Assembly (NCBI GenBank): GCA_022641835.1
Contig: CP048718.1
Location: forward strand, 310,001 to 374,000
Direction of reading: 5' to 3'
From: Petasospora fabianii
Taxonomy: Eukaryota > Ascomycota > Saccharomycetes > Phaffomycetales > Wickerhamomycetaceae
Length of the DNA stretch: 64,000 nt
Shown: positions 10,465 through 20,590 of the stretch, one piece after another
Numbering within the stretch: the first letter of the stretch is position 1
Layout: every line of letters begins with the position of its first letter
Position numbers and translations under genes: made by a program
The notes under the pieces: generated by a model
The model's input: the letters and a program-made list of their open reading frames with translations, nothing else
Database searches by the model: none
What the model was told of the DNA's origin: nothing

Positions 10465-11703
10465 ATGTCTATACATCACTTCCTTTTAAGCTTCCTATTC
10501 ATATTCACCGATTCCACGCACCTACCTGTACTGACAATCACACCACCAGGTATAATGAGACCATCTTCCAACCGTCGCTTGAGTGGAAAGTTTGACGATA
10601 TAATGGGACATCGTCCCTCTCCACGCCGTGAGACTGTTACTGCTCCACCACAGGCAGATTACGACCCTACTCTCCCTAGCTATGCACAATCCACTATTGC
10701 CTTCTCCCAACACACACTCAAGTCTAATGGTAAGGGTACAGCCAGAGTTGTGAGTGGACATGGAACGTTGAGAGCAGGAACAGCAAGGGCGGCATCAAGA
10801 CCAACTTCCAAAAGAGGAGCGTATGACATTAAGGCTCGCGCGGAGGTTGTTATTGCAGATGCTAAACATTCACCTTCTACTCCCTTGAAGAAAAGACCAT
10901 CATTTGTGAACATATTTAGAGGGTCAGCTGTTGACTCTCCAGAAGCAGATGATGGGAATTTGAGCGAAGGGGACAAGAGTGCATTTTCGTTCGTTTGGAG
11001 GAGAAGTCCAGGCTATCGCTCTCCAAGGTTGATCCAGAACTCTACAAGTAAGAGCATCAGAGCCAACAGTGCCGCATCTGACTACATGGATCCACCAGTG
11101 AAATTCTCACAGAGTGGTACAGTTGACATGGGCCTGACCGACGAGGATGACCGTCTTAACAGGTTGTTTCAAGAGGTTGAGGTCCTTTTGAAAGAGGTGC
11201 TCATGAATGCAGACGAGACTTTGCAAAGCGAATACACACCAGATCAGTTGAAAAACCTTGTTTCACAGAAAAAATCGATCGATGTTGAGGATTGGAATGG
11301 CTTGGTTGACTACCATGTGAAGCTGTGCGAGAAGTTTCAAAAGAAGCTTGACACTGACTACCGACTGATTGAAAAAGTCTTGAAAGTCAACAACGAGTTG
11401 TCCAAGAAATGCAATGCTTACTCTATTGTGTTGAAAAAGCTTCGTGAACAGGTGGCACTGATGTCTGTGCAAAAGCAATTCGCCTCTAATGGTGCAGAAA
11501 CTGATAGTGCTGCCTTGACTGATGTAAGTGGGTTCCAAACCTCTTTGTCCCCAAATGCCATTGACGACGACTATGAGACAGTCTCATCGGGTAACTCTGT
11601 TATCAAAGATGAAATTGAACTTGTTAGCACTGGAAGTAAAGTGACACCGACTGATCCCTACACAAGGGTATTCCAGAATTTGAACGCACCCTCCTTGTTT
11701 TAA
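10465..11703 (+). CDS. coiled-coil protein of unknown function (up to 412 aa)
   Basis: Not recognised with confidence. The first ATG is at 10465, but the first 30 residues are hydrophobic and poorly constrained; an ATG at 10555 (MRPSSNRRLSGKFDD, giving 382 aa) is the more natural start. Residues about 60-220 are basic and Ser/Thr/Pro rich with SPR and TPLKKRPS motifs, as in cell-cycle kinase substrates. Residues about 225-335 are charged and probably helical (LNRLFQEVEVLLKEVL, KLCEKFQKKLD, LIEKVLKVNNELSKK). The C-terminus is acidic. A spindle-pole-body type protein such as Bbp1 was considered because of the similar plan, but I see no diagnostic motif. Its 5' end was copied in the tandem duplication on its left. 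Confidence 0.75.
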   Translation: MSIHHFLLSFLFIFTDSTHLPVLTITPPGIMRPSSNRRLSGKFDDIMGHRPSPRRETVTAPPQADYDPTLPSYAQSTIAFSQHTLKSNGKGTARVVSGHGTLRAGTARAASRPTSKRGAYDIKARAEVVIADAKHSPSTPLKKRPSFVNIFRGSAVDSPEADDGNLSEGDKSAFSFVWRRSPGYRSPRLIQNSTSKSIRANSAASDYMDPPVKFSQSGTVDMGLTDEDDRLNRLFQEVEVLLKEVLMNADETLQSEYTPDQLKNLVSQKKSIDVEDWNGLVDYHVKLCEKFQKKLDTDYRLIEKVLKVNNELSKKCNAYSIVLKKLREQVALMSVQKQFASNGAETDSAALTDVSGFQTSLSPNAIDDDYETVSSGNSVIKDEIELVSTGSKVTPTDPYTRVFQNLNAPSLF

Positions 11704-13236
11704 TCACCTCATGGATGTTCAGTGTATATCCCGTATATCCTGTTTTAGTTAATGCATGTGCCACTTAGCTTACATTAGATCAAACACAGTTGCTAGATTA
11801 TAGATCTTATGTATAGATTGATGAATACCCAGCCACCTCAATTGATCTCGAAACCCCACACTTCCTGATCCATGGGGAAGCAGAAAGACTTCGTAAACCA
11901 GACTCCAATCTAGGGTAGGTGATATCAGTGACACATTCCACGTGAACGAGGCTATACCGCCAGCCCCGATCAGAATCATAGAGAGAAACACTCAAGATCA
12001 GATCTACGCCAGCCGGCCATTTCCCAAAACAGACATGGAACATGTACATATATGCATATATATGCAGCGCGAAATCTTCAAATCATCCATAAAGGGTAAT
12101 TATCTATATGCGTGATCCTGCCCGCCGCTGTGAGTGGCCCGACCATACTGTTTTAGGAAATCTAGTCCACCCCCTTTGGGAAAACTGCCCCACGTCCCGC
12201 GTTCAGCAGACGCACGAGGAACCATGAGCACTCACAATCACGGCCCCGCCACCTGCTATGGAAGGCTTCCACGCAGAACAGATCAGGAAGAGCAGTGAGG
12301 AGGCAGGCTGGTTCACCCATAGACAGGGAACAACAAACAAACAGCATCATCGGATCGATCCATGACGCAAGGTTCCACCAGCCATGCGCCAGCTCTTTGC
12401 TATCACTTTTTGAGATTTAATAAATAAGTACCGGCGCACACCCCGATCTCTGATCTGATCTGACAAGTAACGTAGTTTCCTATCAAACCTTCCTTTTCTC
12501 CACAAACAAACGGCTCTCCGTTCTCTTAAGAAGACCACGTCACCGACCCTCTTGTCACTCTTTACACTCAGGCATCTTACCCACTAAGGTTCACTCTTTT
12601 ACCAGTGGTTAGCCAGGCACTTCACTAAATCCACACTCGTTCTATCTCTACAGAAGTCTACTCGCGAACTTCCGTTTCAGGCAAGCCGCATTTCCTCTTT
12701 CAGGTCGTTTTTTTCGTATTATTCTGGACAAGATCCTTTGATCATCGCCCAGGTAACCGCACGCTTTCTCACACTCTACTGTCTCAAGGGGAACTCAATC
12801 ACTAGCTTCTCCACGGCCAGCAGCAGAAAATCCAGAAGAGCACATCGTATTCACTGTTCTCTGATTTGACACACCACCGTCCACCGATCACGGCAACACT
12901 TGCTCCCAGCTTCACAGCACTCCAGGAGAGCCTGTTTGCCCCACGCCATCCCTGCGATCTAAAAGCAACTCAGATCTCATCTAGGAGAAACGCCACCAGC
13001 GACTTTACGCACAGATCCTAAGCTCGTATCACCAGATCTGATACCTAATTGTCTTCTTTCTGGTCTCAAATTTATCGATTCGACACTTCCCACGCCGCAA
13101 GTCCGCTGTGTCCTTCGAGTCAACGTACCCTTTCTACCCTTGGTATCACACACAATCGCTCTATCCTCTTGTTTCTTGAAAGTTCACCAGTAACTCTCCA
13201 AGAAGTCTTTCCTTACTCAGTATACCACCAGAAAGC
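11704..13236. promoter_or_regulatory. long upstream region or leader of ASH1
   Basis: About 1.5 kb between the coiled-coil gene and the ASH1 start. The left 350 bases are AT-rich with an alternating stretch ATATATGCATATATATGCA near 12050. From about 12540 to 13230 the plus strand is strikingly pyrimidine-rich (C and T with many CACC, CTCT and TTCC runs) and poor in ATG, which looks like a long transcribed 5' leader. No RNA gene recognised; only short spurious frames. Confidence 0.5.
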
Positions 13237-14703
13237 ATGTCTATCGTTTCTTCTCACATCAACATGCCAGCTTCCAACTTGCTCCACCCACTCGTTCATA
13301 CCGACTCCTCTATCCAAAGAAAGAGATACCTTGAGGACCTTGAAGTTCTTGACCACAACGATTCCAAGCGTTCAAGAACCGCTCCTCCATCTCCCCCATT
13401 GGCTTCTGCCCCAGTCACTGGCACATTCAGAGGCAGATCTTTGTCTCCTACCCCACCTACTTCATCGTTGAACAAGCTACCGCTCTCTCCACCAGCTGGA
13501 AATACATCGGTAATTACTCCAGAATCTCCATTGACTCAACTTACTGAGCTTGTCCCAATTGAGAAGGCTACACCAATCATTTCCGTTCCAACTACTTCGA
13601 ATACAAAGCTCCCACCTGTTTCTGCAATTGCCCAGGAGGCTGCCAAGAGTGAGACATCGAGAACACCAAGCCAGCGCTCTGGTCTGAAGCTTCCATCTCT
13701 TGAGTTCTTGAACAAGAATGATCGTTATGGTGGTATCTCAAACTACTCTCTTGGATACCCAGATACTTGTATCAACGATGATGACTGGAGATTCAACTTG
13801 GAAGCTTGGATTGAAAAGAACTTCCCAGAGAAATTTAACAACTTGAAGAACATGCTTCGTTTTGATAAGCCAGGTTTCGAGCTTCTTAACGACGCCATCT
13901 TCCTCACTGAGCTCAAGGAGCAGTTGGATAACGAGAGAAGATCTCACAAGCCACAGTTCAACTCTAGAATCAGTACCAAGATGGTTCAGAAGAGAGAGAA
14001 CCCATACTATCAACCAAGAAGAGTCTACAGTGATCACTCTGATGATGATGCCCATTTATCATCGCCATATGCAACAAAGACCCATTCACTGCAGCACCAG
14101 CAGCCTCATTACAACTCCTCCCACATCTCATCCTCACCAATAACTTCCACATCTCAGCTTCACACTGCCGTCTTCCCAACTTCAAACTACACATACTCCT
14201 CTCATCAATCCCCAACTTCACCAACCTCTACCAAGTCCCACACACATCACCAATCTCCAAACAACAAATCCATCCATCCTTCTTCACCTACATCTCGCAA
14301 CTGGAATGGTCATCACAAACTCGATCAACAACCAGTTGTGCTCTCTTCCAACTCTTTCATCCACACACAAACACACAAGGGCCCAAACCACACATACACA
14401 ATCCATCACCACAACGCTTACAAGCGCGTGTGTATCTCATGTGGCACAGACCAGTCACCGTGCTGGCGTCCATCGTGGTCCGTTACTGCTGGACAGCTTT
14501 GTAATTCATGTGGTTTGAGATACAAGAAGACTGGGGCCCGTTGTGTCGAGAAGAGTTGCTGTCGTATCCCTGCAAAGGGTGAATGGCTCGCTATGGAAAG
14601 CAGGGGTAAAGTTGAACTCACCAAGGAGAATGGTGAAAAGTGTATCGCTTATAAGTGTTTGCATTGTGGTGGTGAGGTTGAAGTCAAGGACAAGACAAAG
14701 TGA
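13237..14703 (+). CDS. ASH1: ASH1-like GATA-type zinc finger repressor (488 aa)
   Basis: The C-terminal zinc finger runs from about residue 399: CISC, then PCWRPSW, then [13 protein letters not shown], followed by a second Cys set ([16 protein letters not shown] and YKCLHCGG) that is typical of Ash1 and not of ordinary GATA factors. This extended finger matches my recollection of yeast Ash1. The N-terminal two-thirds are Ser/Pro/His-rich and presumably disordered, with one conserved-looking block at about 165-240 ([32 protein letters not shown]). In S. cerevisiae Ash1 represses HO in daughter cells and its mRNA is localised; in other yeasts it acts in filamentation or mating-type control. ATG at 13237 chosen; another at 13264 is possible. 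Confidence 0.85.
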   Translation: MSIVSSHINMPASNLLHPLVHTDSSIQRKRYLEDLEVLDHNDSKRSRTAPPSPPLASAPVTGTFRGRSLSPTPPTSSLNKLPLSPPAGNTSVITPESPLTQLTELVPIEKATPIISVPTTSNTKLPPVSAIAQEAAKSETSRTPSQRSGLKLPSLEFLNKNDRYGGISNYSLGYPDTCINDDDWRFNLEAWIEKNFPEKFNNLKNMLRFDKPGFELLNDAIFLTELKEQLDNERRSHKPQFNSRISTKMVQKRENPYYQPRRVYSDHSDDDAHLSSPYATKTHSLQHQQPHYNSSHISSSPITSTSQLHTAVFPTSNYTYSSHQSPTSPTSTKSHTHHQSPNNKSIHPSSPTSRNWNGHHKLDQQPVVLSSNSFIHTQTHKGPNHTYTIHHHNAYKRVCISCGTDQSPCWRPSWSVTAGQLCNSCGLRYKKTGARCVEKSCCRIPAKGEWLAMESRGKVELTKENGEKCIAYKCLHCGGEVEVKDKTK

Positions 14704-14988
14704 TGGTGTTATTGCTTTCATAACCTATCTCTTTGGGTCCTTTTAATGATGATGATGTTAATGGAGTGAAAGTTTTTGTCCTCCCGGGTTATGGTTTTAT
14801 TAATGTTCCGTTCTTCTTCAGTTCTTCTTCTTTAATGGTCACTTTATATTTAATATTGTATTATATACATCCTCAAAGTAATATAGTCAGTTCATATAGA
14901 CGTCTATTATCTCTACAACATCATTAATGATCGTCAATTGCAACTTTCTATTAGATATCTACTAATCAATTAGCACACGATATCACGA

Positions 14989-16326
14989 TCAAACTCTCTC
15001 AGAGTTGATGTAAACCTTACGAGCGTTAGCCTCAAAGCCGTTGAATGGAGAGGCTGCAGCAGAAGTGTAGGCACCCAAATCTGGGAAATAGATCCAGTCA
15101 CCAACGGAAACGTCTCTAGAAAGCTTTGTCTCCTTAGCAATGCAGTCCAATCCATCACAAGTTGGACCCCAAAGCGAAACGGTGTGCTTACCCTCCTGTT
15201 TACCAAACAAGAATTCACCACCGTGAGACAAGACACGAGCCTCTGGTTCCTGATGATCAAACAAGATACAGTTCAAGTTACCATAGACACCATCGTTAAC
15301 GTAAACCATAGCCTTGTCATCAACAGCACGTTTAGCAATAACGTGTGTTGCCAAAGTGAAGGCATTAGCGACAAAGTAACGACCTGGCTCAGCGATGATG
15401 TTGACACCATCAGTGCTTGGGAAGAAAGTGTCAAGAGCTGATCTCAATGCATTGGAAGCTGGAATGAAAGTGTTAGCGGAGAACCCACCACCAACATCCA
15501 ACACGTTCATGTCAAAGCCAAACTCGGCACCGAGATCAAAGACACCACGAGCATCACGGACAGCCTTAATCAAAGCTGTAGTGTCAGAGGCACCGGAACC
15601 AACGTGGAAGGAAACACCAGCGATTTCCAAACCAAGGTCCTTAGCAATCTGAAGCAACTCTGGGACGGACTCCAATGGAGCACCGTACTTAGTGGACAAC
15701 TGACACTGAGCAGAAGAGTCATCGGTGATGATTCTAAGCAAGAGCTTGCACTCTGGATGGAATTTCTTCATCTTGTACAACTCATCAGCATTGTCAAAAG
15801 TGGTCAAGTTGACTTGGTTCTTCTTTGCAAATCTCAAAGAAGAGGAAACTTTACATGGATGGGCGTAAACGATACGAGAAGCATCAACACCAAGGTCCAA
15901 GATAGTCTCGATTTCACCCTTAGAGGCACAATCAAAGTTGACACCATAGGAGGCCAACAGTCTCAAAACCTCAGTGTCTGGGTTACACTTAACGGCGTAG
16001 TATGGGTGAACACGAGGCAATTGCTGCTGCCACAATTGGAGGAGTCTCTCAACTTTACCCAAATCACAGACAAAGAAGGCATCCTCTTCACCTGGTTCGC
16101 AAGTGGCATGGTCGATGCAGTTGATTTCATTCTTGAGGGCAGATGCAATCATTTCCTCGGAGCGAACAGTCTCAATGGAAACATGGTTAACTTTCTTGTC
16201 CTGGTTTTGAGAGGCAAATCTAAGCTTGTCAAGCTGGATGTTGAGTGCTCTTCTGGCCACCTCAGATTTGGAAACCTCGGACTTGAGCAGTTCAGCAGCA
16301 AACATTGGTTGGTGGTCAATGGTCAT
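14989..16326 (-). CDS. SPE1: ornithine decarboxylase (445 aa)
   Basis: PLP enzyme converting ornithine to putrescine, the first step of polyamine synthesis, in the cytosol. The fold type III barrel carries PYYAVKCN with PLP lysine K113, HVGSG, the phosphate-binding GGG in DVGGGFSAN, and EPGRYFVA. The C-terminal beta-domain carries WGPTCDGLD with catalytic Cys390, and DLGAYTSAAASPFNGF. I start at the ATG at 16326: the frame is open about 35 codons further upstream but contains no ATG before a TAA. The last codons follow the FNGF motif as usual. Family members are regulated by antizyme; no antizyme gene is in the window. Convergent with ASH1. Confidence 0.96.
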   Translation of the reverse strand: MTIDHQPMFAAELLKSEVSKSEVARRALNIQLDKLRFASQNQDKKVNHVSIETVRSEEMIASALKNEINCIDHATCEPGEEDAFFVCDLGKVERLLQLWQQQLPRVHPYYAVKCNPDTEVLRLLASYGVNFDCASKGEIETILDLGVDASRIVYAHPCKVSSSLRFAKKNQVNLTTFDNADELYKMKKFHPECKLLLRIITDDSSAQCQLSTKYGAPLESVPELLQIAKDLGLEIAGVSFHVGSGASDTTALIKAVRDARGVFDLGAEFGFDMNVLDVGGGFSANTFIPASNALRSALDTFFPSTDGVNIIAEPGRYFVANAFTLATHVIAKRAVDDKAMVYVNDGVYGNLNCILFDHQEPEARVLSHGGEFLFGKQEGKHTVSLWGPTCDGLDCIAKETKLSRDVSVGDWIYFPDLGAYTSAAASPFNGFEANARKVYINSERV

Positions 16327-17462
16327 AGTAGCGTCAGTATGAATCACCTTGTTCAAAGAGATAGAACGTGTAGTGGTGCTTGTTGCTGTTCTCTTTCCTG
16401 CGCTCTCAGCGAGGCGCAAAACGTTTGACTTGGACAGTTTGAAAGACAGATCTCCCCCTGATGGAAGGAGATGCAGGTGATGGAAGTTTTAAAAGAAGCT
16501 GTGTGGAGGGATGGGACACAGCGTAGCACGTAGCGGGACCTCAATCAGCAGCTCTCGTGGTTGGAAAGAATTTGTAACCTTTCTTTTAAGTATGCGGGCT
16601 CAGCAACTAGTCAGCTGGGCTCTTGGCAAGACGAGAAAATGGAAGCTGTTGTTACGCCTTTAGGTCGAATGATGGGCTCTGTTGTGCTCTGGTGCAGTAG
16701 ACCCTATGATAATGGGACCGCACGGGCACAAGAATGTGAGTGAGTGTGTGTGTAAGAGTGTTTGCTGGAAAGCAAGCAAGGGATTATTGGAGCGCCGAAA
16801 GAGATGAAGTTTCGGAGATCACTGATAGCTGCGAGTTAGAGGTTAAGACTCGTAGAAAGGAGCTAAGTGTATGTTCCTTTTAGAAGCTCGATTGAAGCGC
16901 TCGAGAGCCTTTGTGGACGAAGTAATCGTTGGGAAGAGTGAACAGATATCGGAGAACTTGTAATTTTCCACTGACGCACACCTCAATGGTTTTTTTTTTT
17001 TATTATTAATTTTCGCGATTAGGCAGATGATCCTGCATCTTTCTGAGAGGTTCCATAGGGTGATTTGCGGGATAACTGGGGGGATAATGGTGAAAGTTGG
17101 GAATATAACTTATCAATATAATACATGATCACATAATCTGGGAAGTTACCAAAAACGAAGTCAAACGGACTTATTTTAGACCCCCAAAGGCAACATAATG
17201 TGTTCACCCCACACATAATCGGACTCGTGCGCCAAAAACATCCGGACACCGCTAATGGGGGCTATTGGTCCGTTTGGGCGTACGGGTGAAGTTAGATTAC
17301 CGTTTTCGGCGATATTCAAGACAGAGAGAAAAGAAAGTTTAATGAAATGTCAACAAAAGAAGAGCACTTAAAACGCTTTTATATATACTGAGCTCTATTA
17401 ACTTATCACTGGATTCATACCTAAATCACTTATCAGCTGGCGGCAAAGGATACAGAGCACAA
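16327..17462. promoter_or_regulatory. divergent intergenic region, SPE1 and LOT5-like promoters
   Basis: About 1.1 kb. A 13-base T run near 16989-17001 followed by an AT-rich stretch, a typical nucleosome-depleting tract. TATATATA near 17381 lies about 80 bases before the plus-strand gene. A TGTG repeat near 16745. The minus-strand frame 17019-17249 is not supported as a gene. Confidence 0.45.
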
Positions 17463-18272
17463 ATGAACCCCCGCACTCCCACAATCACTACGCTCGTGCC
17501 CACGATAGAGAACTGTGACCCAATCGTTGTTCATCGACGGGCAACCCCACACGCGTATTCCCTCTCTGAACGTCCCGTGTTATATGGTGGTGGTCGTAAA
17601 TGGTCACTAAGATGCTCAGACCCATCCAGTCTCCAGTTTTTCCCACTCAATCATGCCGAGGTAATTGAAGTTGACCTGTTTGTTCTCAATTCAGCGCTTG
17701 TCATTTGGTTCGTTTCTTGCAACAAGGGCGTTGAAGTTCCCTATTCAGCATTAGGTGCACATGCTGTGAGGAACATAGAGGGTAAGTCAATGCTTTATCT
17801 ACAAGTAAACGCGTGTGGTGCTCTGGAGAGTGACTGCTATTCCCATGAGTCTGGATTGGAAGCCATGGTGGAATTTGAAATTACACCAATGTTCGCAGAA
17901 AATGAGAGATATTACAATGATACCATCGAGAGATTATTCACATACGAATATTTCGGTATCAATAAAGGTGATAAAATGGTAATGACAACGTTTCATGCAA
18001 TTTCTCAATGCTCTGCCATGTATCTCTCAGAGGAGGAGGAAGAAGAAGAAGAAGAAGATGATGATGACGATGGCAGAGGCATGATCGCCGATATGTACTA
18101 CGAAGGTGGATACGATAACACTGGTGATGCTGATGACATGGATATGAACACGAGCTTCGAAGATGGTGCTCTTAGTGGTGTTGACGTTGTGTTTTATGAT
18201 GAATATGGTAGAAGAAGAACGCGAGATGAAATGGACCATTCCCCTAGGGATGTCAAACGTGTACGCTGCTAA
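17463..18272 (+). CDS. LOT5: Lot5 / pICln family protein (269 aa)
   Basis: Predicted PH-like fold of the ICln family. Recognisable parts: LYGGGRKWSLRC, then VIEVDLFVLNSALVIWF, then VEVPYSALGAHAVRN and GKSMLYLQVN, which match the family pattern (a strand pair describing a start tag, then Y-x-S-I-x-x-H-A and a LY-x-Q-x strand). After the domain comes an uninterrupted acidic run of about 14 residues (Glu then Asp, about 18027-18073) and an acidic tail, also typical of pICln. Animal pICln is the Sm-protein assembly chaperone of the methylosome; yeast Lot5 was named for induction by low temperature and its role is unclear. Assignment rests on motif pattern only. Confidence 0.65.
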   Translation: MNPRTPTITTLVPTIENCDPIVVHRRATPHAYSLSERPVLYGGGRKWSLRCSDPSSLQFFPLNHAEVIEVDLFVLNSALVIWFVSCNKGVEVPYSALGAHAVRNIEGKSMLYLQVNACGALESDCYSHESGLEAMVEFEITPMFAENERYYNDTIERLFTYEYFGINKGDKMVMTTFHAISQCSAMYLSEEEEEEEEEDDDDDGRGMIADMYYEGGYDNTGDADDMDMNTSFEDGALSGVDVVFYDEYGRRRTRDEMDHSPRDVKRVRC

Positions 18273-18585
18273 GGCAATATAGACAAAACACAACTGCATC
18301 TTTAATCTTATGACTTATGACTTGACATTAAACAGAAACCATATTAGAAGTGCGCATAATCGCTCAGCCTAAGACTCTATGAGGACATCAATATGCGCTC
18401 GCGCGAAAGACAATAGACAGACCATACGCGCGATAGATGGGATCGAACATCATCACCATCAAGATGACATAATCACCACACAGTAGCTCCACCAGGTGGA
18501 CTCTTGTTTACCACTGTGATAGTATGTAATATGCTTCCTACCAACAACCCCGGCGGTGAGAATTAAGGAAAGAGTTGATCATTTG

Positions 18586-19905
18586 ATGAAGAATTTTGCC
18601 GAGTTTGCTACACGCTACGGATTTACCAGAAAAGTGACTTCTTTGACAGTTGAGGATGCTACTTTTTGGTCGCAAGTAAGTTCGAGACGGTATCAGATCA
18701 CTAAAGATTTCAGTGTTGAGTTGGAACTCGGTATCCTTCAAATGTTTGAGATGGCAATTGGAATCATCCTTGCTGGTTGTAATGTCCCATGTATGCTTGG
18801 CGGTGAACGTTCCATGGTTGATGCTCTCGTTAATGCCCAACCAAATAACTATGCCAGCCTTTTGGGCCTTTACCAAGATGTGAGAAAAATTGTCATCACA
18901 ATCACCTCTTCCACTCAATTGCTGCAGAAGTACAATCAGTTGAAAGCTCAAATGGATTTGGCTTCCGGTAAGGCATCTCGCCACATTGATTTCATCGCCA
19001 AGCTCCCTGAGACTCCTCAGAATGACCAGATAGTTAATGTCCTAACGGTTGCCCTTGATAACTCTTCGATTATTATGAAAATATGGGGATCAATTGATTC
19101 AAGAGGCCAGAAGACGTTTTGGAATCAGGTCAAAACCTGGCGAAACTTCTTTGCCGGCGTTATTGATATTCACTGGTTGATGACTACAAATGAGGCACTT
19201 GTTCCATCACTATACCAAGTGCAGGTTATGGATTTCATTATCAACCGTTGTAAAAGCATGGAGATCTTGCTTAGAGGTTGTCGAGAGGACCAGTCGTTCA
19301 TCAACCAGACTTTCACTCCGACCTATAAACTTTTGAGACCTGATCCTTTATATGTTGTATCATCGCTTGTGATGAAAAGAACCATTTTTAACTTCCCATA
19401 TGAACCAGCCATTGCTTCCGCTGTTAAATTGTGTGGAGAACATTTCAGATCTCAGGGTTGGCCTTACGCGGAGTTTGACAGAACAAAATGCAGACAGTGC
19501 CTCTACCTTTCACAAAGGAGTTTAAAGAGAGTTTCCCGTTCCTGACTCGTCTCTTAATCCAGAATGTCAACCTGTCGCCATCTATCATGGCTAGAAAAAA
19601 AGTTTCTGATGATCGGTCCTACACAGTTGGATTTTGATACAAAGCAACTGAGTTCTAGTGACATATCAAATGTTGCCATATTGAGAAGCTACCATAATCC
19701 AGATGTTCTTGTTTTCGGCAATCCAGAAATATGCTTGTTTGTCCGCCCGAAATTCACATGCCACGACTCCAATACCTGCATCGACTAACACGTCAAATTC
19801 ACAGAAAAATCCACCCACATCAGCTTTTACCACCTCTAACCCTTCTGCCAGCTCCAATGTTGATGGTGTTGATATAATTGAGGTGCTGAGTGAGGAAGAG
19901 TAAGC
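18586..19905 (+). pseudogene. unrecognised gene, apparently broken by frame changes
   Basis: A frame of about 320 codons (to 19545) encodes a globular-looking protein: helical, rich in aliphatic and aromatic residues, with segments such as FWSQVSSRRYQITKDF and FNFPYEPAIASAVKLCGEHF. The frame is open from 18523 but has no ATG until 18586. Beyond 19545 convincing protein-like sequence continues in other frames to 19905, where it ends with DGVDIIEVLSEEE, which looks like a SUMO-interacting motif. I count at least two, probably three, apparent frame changes, lying at or near short A runs. So it is a recent pseudogene, a gene with unrecognised introns, or a sequence error. No family recognised; a zinc-cluster-less regulator was considered without proof. 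Codon use is like neighbouring genes. Confidence 0.55.
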
Positions 19906-20590
19906 CGAGCCAGTATAGTAACGTGAAAGCGTTTAAGGGCCCAAAAGATACCAGCATCACGACTATAATGAAAGTAACGTATTTTGAATGTAAGCCATGT
20001 AGAAAAGACACATGTATATCAGTCATATTTGCTCAAAGGTCCCCCATCATTATAAATCAGTTGATGCGTTTATTCAGACCCACTAACGTTTATCTAGTTC
20101 TATGCGCTAATTAAATAGCCTCCACTTTCTAAAGGGAGAAGCTTGAGGCGTCAAAGATGTTCACTGATTGACCAGGGGGGATCTTTGCTAGACAAACTAT
20201 GCATACTTAACTATAGAAACATGTGGAAATGAGAGTATTGTGGGGTATAAGATGTCGCTTTGAGATGCCAAATGTGGTACGTTGAAGCGCCACAAAAGAA
20301 ACGTGACTTTCCGCAATTATCCGCGCTTTTTGAAATTCCCGGGGAAATTTTAACATATGCAAAAGTACATAAACTTGACTTTCTGCTGAAGTTTTTTTCA
20401 TCTTTTCGGGTTAAAACTTTACCATATCATCACTTTATTACACTCTTCCACTATCTTTCACTCACAGCTGTCATCTAAGGAACTGTCTTGTGTTTTGTTA
20501 TTGTCCCCTTTGACCGTTTTATTGTTCCTGCACGTCACTTTTCGCCTCTCGCATCGTTTGCGCGCGTCTCTCACTTAAAACTTCTTCACA
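19906..20590. promoter_or_regulatory. gene-free stretch ahead of the PQ-loop gene
   Basis: About 680 bases. The right half is the promoter: T-rich tracts at 20370-20400 and a GCGCGCG motif at 20560-20566, 25-30 bases before the ATG and so probably near the transcription start or in the leader. Nothing else recognised. Confidence 0.45.

Larger units (their letters stand above)
6430..10590. repeat. right unit of the tandem duplication
   Basis: Counterpart of the left unit (about 2150-6290). Coding sequence, 3' flank and the divergent promoter are all present, and here the plus-strand neighbour is intact and continues past the repeat end to 11703. The repeat end near 10590 marks the duplication breakpoint inside that neighbour or shortly beyond. 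Confidence 0.8.

Noticed and set aside
12110-12330. structured RNA gene in the GC-rich patch upstream of ASH1
   Set aside because: No box motifs or stem pattern of tRNA, snoRNA, SRP or RNase P RNA that I could recognise; probably promoter or leader.
16327-16419. N-terminal extension of ornithine decarboxylase
   Set aside because: It would need a TTG start; the frame reaches a TAA without any ATG, so the start is 16326.
15604-16428. 274-codon plus-strand frame opposite SPE1
   Set aside because: Antisense shadow of a codon-biased gene with clear catalytic motifs on the other strand.
17019-17249. 76-codon minus-strand frame between SPE1 and LOT5
   Set aside because: No homology or good context; lies in a divergent promoter region.
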